Positions 5,918 through 11,179 of a stretch of DNA of 13,486 bases are shown here, one piece after another (within the stretch, counting starts at the first letter, position 1; each line of letters starts with the position of its first letter). The DNA comes from Candidatus Microgenomates bacterium (GTDB lineage Bacteria; Patescibacteriota; Microgenomatia; UBA1400; PJMF01). The notes below the pieces were generated by a model that did no database searches, was not told the origin of the DNA, and saw only the letters and a program-made list of their open reading frames with translations. The stretch is from contig WFTH01000064.1 in the NCBI GenBank assembly GCA_015485595.1, positions 1 through 13,486 on the forward strand, in the 5' to 3' direction. The position numbers and the translations under genes are program-made.

Positions 5918-6841
5918 CTAGACCTCAAGCAAGTGTTTTACCATCTTGTCTCTTAAAAGTAGTTCCTTAACGTACTGTCTGTAGTTAGGGTCTTTACTGT
6001 GAGCCTGCATACTCTCATCTGCTTTTTTTTCAAAGTACTCATCCAGCTCTTTTTCACTCACCTCAAACTGCTCTTTTTTAGCGATTTCGTCCAAGATGAA
6101 CATTAACTGCATCTTGCCCACCGCTTGAGTGGCTAGGTTGTTTGCTAGGGTGCGCTGATCTACTCCCATCTGTTTGAGATAGAAGTCAAAGCTCATGCCG
6201 GCTCGCTTAAGTTTCTGGATTAAATCATCTAATTGAAACTCTACTTCGCGGGTAATGAGCAGTTCTGGTACTTGAGGTCTTAACTCTTGAATCAAAGCGG
6301 CATAGACATGGTCTAAAAGGTGTTTTTCATCTAGTTTTTGACCTTTTTCTTTCCCGTCTTTATGAGACTTTTCGGCTTCCTTTTTAGCTTTTTTAACAAT
6401 CTTTTTGTAGTCTTTAAGCTTAATCTCTGGTTTTTCGGCGATCTCAACCTTAACCACTACGTCGTTACCTTCAGCTAAAGTGATTGGGGTAATGCGCGGA
6501 GTAGTTAAGGGTCTGAGTTTGCGTCTTTTAATCTCTGCCAGATAAATGTCAGGAATAACTTCGCTTAGAGCTGTTTCAATTACTCTAGTTGTGTCTAGAT
6601 GTTTTTTTGCTATATCGACCGGCACTTTGCCAACCCTAAAACCATCGAGCTTAAGGTTTTTGGTTGCTTTTTTAAGTGCTTTTTTATAAGTTGGTTCAAC
6701 CTTTTTCCAGGGGATGGTTAACTCAAAGATGGTGTTGGCAATGATAATCGGCTCTTGACTAGTCTTTTTTGCCTTTATGTCAGTGTTTTTTTTGCTTGAT
6801 TTAGTTGTTTTTTTAGGTTTTTGGGTTTTATCTTTTTTCAT
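5918..6841 (-). CDS. tig: Trigger factor lacking the PPIase domain
   Basis: Trigger factor docks on ribosomal protein L23 at the exit tunnel and shelters nascent chains. The ribosome-binding domain (about 30-148) holds the signature loop GFRVGKVP (67-74; usual form GFRxGKxP). Where the FKBP-type prolyl isomerase domain normally follows, there is only a lysine-rich linker (about 149-172). The C-terminal helical chaperone domain then begins (about 173-307, with VPELLITREVEFQLDDLIQ and a GVDQRTLANNL segment). The 307-residue length compares with about 430 for full-length proteins. Residues 1-29 are a disordered Lys/Thr-rich extension. The ATG lies only 10 nt after an extended -10, so the mRNA is probably leaderless or nearly so. 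A terminator follows at 5863-5887. Confidence 0.92.
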   Translation of the reverse strand: MKKDKTQKPKKTTKSSKKNTDIKAKKTSQEPIIIANTIFELTIPWKKVEPTYKKALKKATKNLKLDGFRVGKVPVDIAKKHLDTTRVIETALSEVIPDIYLAEIKRRKLRPLTTPRITPITLAEGNDVVVKVEIAEKPEIKLKDYKKIVKKAKKEAEKSHKDGKEKGQKLDEKHLLDHVYAALIQELRPQVPELLITREVEFQLDDLIQKLKRAGMSFDFYLKQMGVDQRTLANNLATQAVGKMQLMFILDEIAKKEQFEVSEKELDEYFEKKADESMQAHSKDPNYRQYVKELLLRDKMVKHLLEV

Positions 6842-6851
6842 GATGTGCTAG

Positions 6852-6860
6852 ATTATATCA
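6852..6860 (-). promoter_or_regulatory. Extended -10 promoter of tig, leaderless arrangement
   Basis: The minus strand reads TGATATAAT, ending 10 nt before the tig ATG (6841). Initiation 6-8 nt downstream of the -10 would leave a leader of about 2-4 nt. No -35 and no Shine-Dalgarno site are visible. Confidence 0.6.
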
Positions 6861-6868
6861 GAGTTTTT

Positions 6869-6897
6869 ATGATTTTAGATTCTAGATTTTAGAAAGG
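6869..6897. repeat. AT-rich simple repeat (GATTTTAGATTCTAGATTTTAG)
   Basis: The units GATTTTA, GATTCTA and GATTTTA are arranged in tandem in the divergent region between tig and the SAM-hydrolase-like gene. The block ends at the AGAAAGG that serves as ribosome binding site for the gene at 6903. Confidence 0.5.
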
Positions 6898-6902
6898 TTT
6901 TT

Positions 6903-7739
6903 ATGCTAAATGAGTCAACCAAACCAATCTTGCTTTATCATCTAAACGACTATGCTCCAAGTGGTTTGGAGTTTGCTGAGATTAAAGTTCGCTTTTTAGA
7001 ACATCTAGATGAACCGTTTTTAGTTCATATTCATGATTTGGCTATTCCACCACTTGACACTATGGCTTTAGGGTTTGTAACCGGCCAACTAGCTCTTGCC
7101 CCCTACTCTGGTCGGATGGTTATCTATGGCAACTGCGCTCCGCGTCGTAAGAGCAAGAAGGCTCAGAAAAACAACATTGACCATGGGATTAAGTACGCTC
7201 GGTTAAAAAATGGTGTCGAGATAATTAATGTCTATAGCGAGTATGCTTTTGGGTTTGTTAAAGATAAGATCGAGGTTTTTTACGACCTTAAGGTACCGAA
7301 TCAGGGCTCGCAGTTTCGCTCTAGAGACTTTTTTCCAGAAGCAGTAGCTAAGATTATTAACGGCAACCATGAAGATTTGGGCGAAGAGCTTAACCCAGCC
7401 GACATCCCAGACATTCCTCATAACTTAATTGCCTGGACAGACGGTTTTGGTAACTTAAAGACCACTATGCGCTTGTCCGATCTTCAAAAGATGGGGCTTA
7501 AGCCAGGAGATAAGGTTCAGGTAATCCTCAATGGGGTAAGTATGCTCGGAGTGGTCTCAATCGGTGGTTTTCAGGTAGATCGCGGGGTGCTGGCTATTAA
7601 TGCTGGCTCAAGTGGCTACGACGATCCGTTTATCGAGCTTTTCTTAAGGGTGCACCACATGAGCGAGAAAACCGCAGCAGTGCGTTTTGACTATCCTGTT
7701 GGGGGGACTGAGTTTAAATTGAAAAAGATCGAGCTTTAA
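6903..7739 (+). CDS. SAM hydroxide adenosyltransferase-like (DUF62/fluorinase superfamily) protein, probably catalytically altered
   Basis: The 278-residue protein has the two-domain layout of the SAM hydrolase/halogenase superfamily. The N-terminal domain shows YHLNDYAPSG (D16 matching the usual 'TDFG' aspartate) and HIHDLAIPPLDTMALGF (42-58; usual 'H.IPP.D...GAF'). Later come FRSRDFFPEAVAKI (138-151) and the inter-domain motif DGFGNLKTTM (180-189; usual 'DxFGNxxTN'), then a C-terminal beta domain with VLAINAGSSGYDD (229-241). Active members split SAM with water through an Asp-Arg-His triad in 'DPGVG...R' and 'FHGRD'. Here those positions read GNCAPRR (76-82) and FRSRD, so the Asp and His are missing. 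It may bind a nucleoside without hydrolysing SAM, or use another substrate. The start is supported by AAAGG at 6893-6897. Confidence 0.75.
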   Translation: MLNESTKPILLYHLNDYAPSGLEFAEIKVRFLEHLDEPFLVHIHDLAIPPLDTMALGFVTGQLALAPYSGRMVIYGNCAPRRKSKKAQKNNIDHGIKYARLKNGVEIINVYSEYAFGFVKDKIEVFYDLKVPNQGSQFRSRDFFPEAVAKIINGNHEDLGEELNPADIPDIPHNLIAWTDGFGNLKTTMRLSDLQKMGLKPGDKVQVILNGVSMLGVVSIGGFQVDRGVLAINAGSSGYDDPFIELFLRVHHMSEKTAAVRFDYPVGGTEFKLKKIEL

Positions 7740-7784
7740 GATTTTAGCTCTGGTTTAAAAAGGCTAAAAGGCTTTCTTTTTCTC

Positions 7785-7813
7785 TTGAAGATTGAGCTTG
7801 AAGCTGCTACTAT
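7785..7813 (+). promoter_or_regulatory. Putative promoter of the superoxide dismutase gene
   Basis: TTGAAG (7785-7790) and TACTAT (7808-7813) are 17 bp apart within the 111-bp intergenic region; each box matches consensus at four of six positions. The predicted start near 7820 leaves a leader of about 30 nt carrying the AAAGGA ribosome binding site. Confidence 0.45.
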
Positions 7814-7850
7814 CTAATGTAGTAATTTTATTAAAGATGAAAGGATAGAC

Positions 7851-8441
7851 ATGAAGCTTTTAACTTTACCTGATTTAGGATATGAGTATAGCGCTTTGGA
7901 GCCGTACATCGATGCTCGCACCATGGAGATTCACCATACTAAGCATCATGCCGGTTATACAAATAAAGCTAACGCGGTTTTAGAAAAGTACCCAGAATTG
8001 TTGAAAGAATATGAGACTCCAGAAGGGTTAATGAGAGCGTGGAGTGAACTTGACTTGTCAGAGCCAGACAAAGTAGCTTTAAAAAACAACCTCGGTGGCT
8101 ACCTTAACCATGCTTTGTTTTGGCGCTTGATGGATCCTGAGCTTAAGCCAGACCAGACTTTAAGAGAAAGGGTGGTGGCTCGGTTTGGCTCTTTAGATCG
8201 GTTTAAGGAAGAGTTTAGCCAAGTAGCAGTCGGTCACTTTGGCAGTGGTTGGGCGTGGTTGGTGGAGGATGATCAAGGGGAGCTTAAGCTTTACTCGACT
8301 CCTAACCAGGACAGTCCACATCTTAAGGGTCATAAACCTTTGATCGGACTTGATGTTTGGGAGCATGCTTACTACCTAAAGTACCAAAACCGTCGCCCAG
8401 AGTACATAGAGAACTGGTGGCAGGTGCTTAAGCTGATCTAA
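7851..8441 (+). CDS. sodA: Superoxide dismutase, Mn-type (Fe/Mn family)
   Basis: The enzyme converts two superoxide ions to oxygen and hydrogen peroxide. The 196-residue length is typical. The metal ligands are all present: H28 (MEIHHTKHH), H87 (GGYLNHALFW), D168 and H172 (GLDVWEHAYYLKY). Gly83 before the NHALFW motif and Gln153 in TPNQDSP are the arrangement of manganese enzymes; iron enzymes place the active-site glutamine in the other domain. Mn or cambialistic use is therefore likely. No signal peptide is present, so it is cytosolic. Ribosome binding site AAAGGA is well placed. It appears monocistronic. In a lineage expected to be fermentative, it points to oxygen exposure. Confidence 0.95.
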   Translation: MKLLTLPDLGYEYSALEPYIDARTMEIHHTKHHAGYTNKANAVLEKYPELLKEYETPEGLMRAWSELDLSEPDKVALKNNLGGYLNHALFWRLMDPELKPDQTLRERVVARFGSLDRFKEEFSQVAVGHFGSGWAWLVEDDQGELKLYSTPNQDSPHLKGHKPLIGLDVWEHAYYLKYQNRRPEYIENWWQVLKLI

Positions 8442-8463
8442 AGTTTATTTTTTCAATTAAACA

Positions 8464-8472
8464 AGGTAAAAT
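8464..8472 (+). promoter_or_regulatory. -10 element upstream of tRNA-Val(CAC)
   Basis: AGGTAAAAT is followed by A, giving the GGTAAAATA string shared with the other tRNA promoters. It lies 40 nt upstream of the mature tRNA. No clear -35 is seen. Confidence 0.45.
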
Positions 8473-8512
8473 AGGTGACCGTCTTAACCTTTAAGCTTGG
8501 GGTTGATCTGAA

Positions 8513-8586
8513 GGTCGCATGGCTCAGTTGGTTAGAGCGCTCCGTTCACATCGGAGAGGTCCCTGGTTCGAGTCCAGGTGCGACCA
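8513..8586 (+). tRNA. tRNA-Val(CAC)
   Basis: The 74-nt cloverleaf has acceptor stem GGTCGCA/TGCGACC, anticodon stem CTCCG/CGGAG with loop TTCACAT (anticodon CAC at 8547-8549), T-arm GGTTCGAGTCC and discriminator A8586. CCA is not encoded. It reads GUG and is the second valine isoacceptor in the window. Confidence 0.96.
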
Positions 8587-8602
8587 CTGCTCCTACCTTG
8601 TC

Positions 8603-8677
8603 GGCACGGTGCCAGAGTGGTCGAATGGCGAGGTCTGCAAAACCTTCGTACCGCGGGTTCGAATCCCGCCCGTGCCT
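8603..8677 (+). tRNA. tRNA-Cys(GCA)
   Basis: The 75-nt cloverleaf has acceptor stem GGCACGG/CCGTGCC, anticodon loop CTGCAAA (anticodon GCA at 8637-8639), T-arm GGTTCGAATCC and discriminator T8677, the U73 identity base of tRNA-Cys. CCA is not encoded. The A36-A37-A38 run makes it a likely substrate of the MiaA and MiaB enzymes encoded just downstream. It lies 16 nt after tRNA-Val(CAC), probably co-transcribed. Confidence 0.96.
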
Positions 8678-8691
8678 CAAAATAAAAAATG

Positions 8692-8763
8692 CAGGGCTGG
8701 GAGGACTCGAACCCCCACGAGCGGTTTTGGAGACCGCCATGCTACCATTAACATCACAGCCCT
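8692..8763 (-). tRNA. tRNA-Trp(CCA)
   Basis: On the minus strand the 72-nt cloverleaf has acceptor stem AGGGCTG/CAGCCCT, anticodon loop CTCCAAA (anticodon CCA, complement of 8728-8730), T-arm GGTTCGAGTCC and discriminator G, as usual for tRNA-Trp. CCA is not encoded. It faces tRNA-Cys with a 14-nt gap. It carries A36-A37-A38, so it is a predicted MiaA/MiaB substrate. Confidence 0.96.
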
Positions 8764-8778
8764 ACTTTTACAAAGTGT

Positions 8779-8807
8779 ATTTTACCTTAACTTGGGTCAA
8801 TTACCAA
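8779..8807 (-). promoter_or_regulatory. Promoter of tRNA-Trp
   Basis: On the minus strand TTGGTA (8807-8802) and TAAAAT (8784-8779) are 17 bp apart. The -10 context AGGTAAAATA is the same as upstream of tRNA-Val(CAC). The predicted start is about 9 nt before the mature 5' end. Confidence 0.6.
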
Positions 8808-8861
8808 CGACCAGAGTTATCTCCTGTTAGTTGGTGTCAAGAGGTTGACTTTTACTTTTCA

Positions 8862-8870
8862 TGCTAAAAT
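8862..8870 (+). promoter_or_regulatory. Extended -10 promoter of miaB, leaderless
   Basis: TGCTAAAAT ends 7 nt before ATG 8878, so transcription would start at or next to the initiator A. A TTGACT at 8845-8850 is 14 bp upstream of the -10, short for a -35. Confidence 0.6.
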
Positions 8871-8877
8871 ACCCTTG

Positions 8878-10044
8878 ATGTCAACTAAACCCAGAGCCTA
8901 CTACATCAAAACCTACGGCTGTCAGTATAACAAGGCAGACTCGGAGCGGATCGCGGCTGACTATTATGCCCGTGGCATGGTGGAGGTTAATAACTGGCAG
9001 AAAGCAGATGAGATCGTGGTCAATACTTGTGCTGTTAGACAAAAAGCAGAAGACCGAGTGCACGGTTTTTTACATAACATAGACGTTTATTTCAAAGAGA
9101 CCGGCAAACCCAAACCAAAGATCATCTTTACTGGGTGCATGACTCACCATGGAGCAGAAAAGATTCTTGAAATGTTTTCGATCGTGGATGAGGTTTTACC
9201 GGTAAATGAGGTTGGTTTTAATAACCAGGCTCTACGTAAAGATAAAAATCACGCTTTTGTGCAGATATCAACCGGTTGTAACTCGTTTTGCACTTACTGC
9301 ATAGTTCCCTACTCCAGAGGTAGGGAGCGCTCGCGGTCATTTGAGGAAATTATGAATGAGGTCAGATCTTTAGCCGACCAAGGTTATACCGAGATTACGC
9401 TAGTTGGGATGAATGTGAACTCGTGGGGGCTAGAAAAAGTAGGGGTGCCTTTAAGAAAACTTTTGATGGATAAAGATAAAAAGATCGATCTTAAAGATCT
9501 GCCGGAAAATACTAGTCAGTACCTAAAGCCAGATGGTCTGCCACCGTTTGTGAAGTTGCTTAAGGCTGTGACTGCGCTTGATGAGATTAAGAAGGTGCGG
9601 TTTTTAACTAGCAATCCTTGGGATTTTTATGATGAGTTGATTGAGGAGGTGGGTAAGAACAAAAAGATTGATCGTTATGTCCATCTGCCAGTTCAGTCTG
9701 GCAGCAACACGGTGCTTGCGCGCATGAATCGAGGTTACACTAGAGAAAGTTACTTAGAAATCGTCAGGAAACTTAAAGATGCAGATCCAGAAATCACTAT
9801 CGGCACAGACATAATCGTCGGTTTTTCGGGAGAAACCGAAGCCGAGTTTAAAGAGACAATAGATCTGGTTAAGCAAGTTGATTTTAAGGTGGCGTTTGTA
9901 GCTATGTACTCGCCTAGACCGGGAACGACTGCTTGGCGAATGTATGAAGACGATGTGCCTTATGAGGTAAAGAAAAGGCGTTGGCGAGTTTTGGATAATC
10001 TCATTAACCAAAAACATCTAGATGAAAGACCAAAAGTTGTCTAA
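8878..10044 (+). CDS. miaB: tRNA-2-methylthio-N6-isopentenyladenosine synthase lacking TRAM domain
   Basis: MiaB adds a methylthio group to i6A37 of UNN-reading tRNAs using two [4Fe-4S] clusters. Counting from ATG 8878 (388 residues), the N-terminal cluster cysteines are C15 (TYGCQYNKADSE), C51 (VVNTCAVRQKAEDR) and C87 (FTGCMTHH). The radical-SAM cysteines are C134, C138 and C141 (STGCNSFCTYCIVPYSRGRE). The core motifs HLPVQSGSNTVLARMNRGYT and IGTDIIVGFSGETE follow. The protein stops soon after YSPRPGTTAWRMYEDDVP, so the C-terminal TRAM RNA-binding domain (about 60-70 residues) is missing. A TTG at 8845 is in frame, but 8845-8877 contains the promoter, so ATG 8878 is preferred. The end overlaps miaA by 23 nt. 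Adjacent miaA favours MiaB over the relatives RimO and MtaB. Confidence 0.92.
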   Translation: MSTKPRAYYIKTYGCQYNKADSERIAADYYARGMVEVNNWQKADEIVVNTCAVRQKAEDRVHGFLHNIDVYFKETGKPKPKIIFTGCMTHHGAEKILEMFSIVDEVLPVNEVGFNNQALRKDKNHAFVQISTGCNSFCTYCIVPYSRGRERSRSFEEIMNEVRSLADQGYTEITLVGMNVNSWGLEKVGVPLRKLLMDKDKKIDLKDLPENTSQYLKPDGLPPFVKLLKAVTALDEIKKVRFLTSNPWDFYDELIEEVGKNKKIDRYVHLPVQSGSNTVLARMNRGYTRESYLEIVRKLKDADPEITIGTDIIVGFSGETEAEFKETIDLVKQVDFKVAFVAMYSPRPGTTAWRMYEDDVPYEVKKRRWRVLDNLINQKHLDERPKVV

Positions 10045-11152
10045 AAAGTTTACTATTTACGCTGTAGTTGGTCCAACAGCATCGGGGAAAACGGAGAGAG
10101 CTTTAGAGTTGGTAGAAGAGTTGTTAAGAGATAGAAGATGGAAGATAGAAGATGGAAGGGATGTTGTTGGTGTTAATCTCATCTCAGTAGACTCACGGCA
10201 GGTATATCAAGGTCTTGAGATTACCACGGGAGCGGATGTACCGGTTGAGTTTAAGTTTTTTAGAAACACTAACTTCCCCTACTCTTTCTTTAAACATAAG
10301 ACTAAGTCGATTAACCTGCATGGAGTGAGCATTATTGACGTAACTGATGAATGGTCGGTAAGTCATTTTTTGGCTATGGCTACTCAAATTATTGGCTGGT
10401 CGGTTAAACATAACTGGGCAGTGATCTTGGTCGGGGGCACTGGGCTTTATCACCGCCAACTTCAGTGGCTTCTTGAGGGTAAAGAGCTAGTTGACGTTCC
10501 GCCAAACAAAGAGATTAGAGAAAAAGCAGAAAAGATGTCTGTACGTCAGTTACAGGATTGGCTTAGACGGCTTGATGAGTCTAGGTTGGCGGATATGAAC
10601 CGGTCAGACAGGAATAACCCAAGGCGGTTGGTGAGGGCGATAGAGATTGCTGAGCAAAGCTCAGAATTAAAAATTAAAAGTGACCCGCCTGCATCAGCTG
10701 GCGCGAAGCAACTGCGGGCAGGAAAATTAAAAGTAAGTTTACTCCTACGGAGGAGGAGTCATCCTGTCCCGATAAAATCGGGATCAGGATCTCAGGCTGA
10801 CAAAGTTAATCAAGTTAGCAATCAGAGATTCCGAAACAAGTTCGGAATGACAACTAAAGGGACAGTTATTGACTATCAGGTGATGCCATTTTTTCCAAGA
10901 GATTTTAAGTTGTTGGCAGAAAAAATTAGAAAGCGTGTAGTTAAGCGACTGAAACAAGGAGCGCTTAATGAAGTCAAAAATTTGCTTAAGCTTAATCTAG
11001 ACCCTAAGGGTCAGGTGATGACCACACTAGGCGTGCCGGAGATGAGGCAGTTTTTGGAGGGGAAAATTCATAAAGATGAGCTTATTGATCTATGGAGTCT
11101 GCACGAAATACAATACGCCAAGCGCCAGTTAACTTGGTGGAGAAAACATTGA
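10022..11152 (+). CDS. miaA: tRNA dimethylallyltransferase with repeat-derived insertions
   Basis: MiaA transfers dimethylallyl to A37 of tRNAs with A36-A37-A38, the step before MiaB. Seen in order: P-loop VGPTASGKT (16-24), SVDSRQVYQGLEITTG (55-70), VGGTGLY (137-143), NPRRLVRAIEI (199-209) and the C-terminal QYAKRQLTWWRK (364-375). At 376 residues it is about 60-75 longer than usual. The excess maps to two insertions absent from the family: residues about 36-50, from a heptad tandem repeat, and residues about 213-282, from stacked palindromic elements. All keep the frame open. The second lies between the AIEI helix and the FFPRDFKLLAEKIRKRV helix, a variable region, so activity could survive. 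It starts inside the end of miaB, with no Shine-Dalgarno site. Confidence 0.95.
   Translation: MKDQKLSKKFTIYAVVGPTASGKTERALELVEELLRDRRWKIEDGRDVVGVNLISVDSRQVYQGLEITTGADVPVEFKFFRNTNFPYSFFKHKTKSINLHGVSIIDVTDEWSVSHFLAMATQIIGWSVKHNWAVILVGGTGLYHRQLQWLLEGKELVDVPPNKEIREKAEKMSVRQLQDWLRRLDESRLADMNRSDRNNPRRLVRAIEIAEQSSELKIKSDPPASAGAKQLRAGKLKVSLLLRRRSHPVPIKSGSGSQADKVNQVSNQRFRNKFGMTTKGTVIDYQVMPFFPRDFKLLAEKIRKRVVKRLKQGALNEVKNLLKLNLDPKGQVMTTLGVPEMRQFLEGKIHKDELIDLWSLHEIQYAKRQLTWWRKH
10130..10157 (+). repeat. Tandem heptad repeat inside miaA
   Basis: GATAGAAGATGGAA occurs twice, perfectly, in tandem (10130-10143 and 10144-10157); each copy is itself two related heptads, GATAGAA and GATGGAA. It encodes the RDRRWKIEDG stretch of the first MiaA insertion. 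Confidence 0.9.
10670..10734 (+). repeat. GC-rich hairpin flanked by 12-bp direct repeats inside miaA
   Basis: AAAATTAAAAGT at 10670-10681 is repeated exactly at 10723-10734. Between them lies a GC-rich imperfect hairpin (10684-10722) whose arms CCCGCCTGC and GCGGGCAGG pair with one mismatch and one G-T wobble. The layout resembles a small inserted element with target duplication. It encodes DPPASAGAKQLRAGK. Confidence 0.8.
10741..10759 (+). repeat. Short stem-loop inside miaA insertion
   Basis: ACTCCT (10741-10746) and AGGAGT (10754-10759) form a 6-bp stem with a 7-nt loop, directly abutting the GTCAT palindrome that follows. Confidence 0.5.
10758..10793 (+). repeat. GTCAT...ATCTC palindromic element, copy A in miaA
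   Basis: After GTC, ATCCTG-TCCCGAT (10761-10773) pairs with ATCGGGA-T-CAGGAT (10777-10790), a 13-bp stem with one bulged base and an AAA loop, followed by CTC. The outer sequence is GTCATCCTG...CAGGATCTC. It is the left half of an inverted pair with 10825-10851. Confidence 0.85.
10825..10851 (-). repeat. GTCAT...ATCTC palindromic element, copy B in miaA (inverted)
   Basis: ATTCCGAA (10828-10835) and TTCGGAAT (10841-10848) form a perfect 8-bp stem with a 5-nt loop. Read on the minus strand it starts GTCATTCCGAA and ends CGGAATCTC, the same termini as copy A in opposite orientation. A 31-nt spacer separates the copies. Confidence 0.85.
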
Positions 11153-11163
11153 TAGTGTAGTTG

Positions 11164-11172
11164 TGGTATAAT
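11164..11172 (+). promoter_or_regulatory. Extended -10 promoter of rnpB
   Basis: TGGTATAAT ends 7 nt before the P1 stem of RNase P RNA, which puts the predicted transcription start exactly at the mature 5' end (11179-11180). No -35 is seen at the usual distance. Confidence 0.75.
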
Positions 11173-11179
11173 TACCTCT

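Noticed and set aside
8475..8867. Open plus-strand frames of 100-130 codons across the tRNA cluster
   Set aside because: They run through three clear tRNA genes and show no protein-like signatures; the tRNA cloverleafs explain the sequence.
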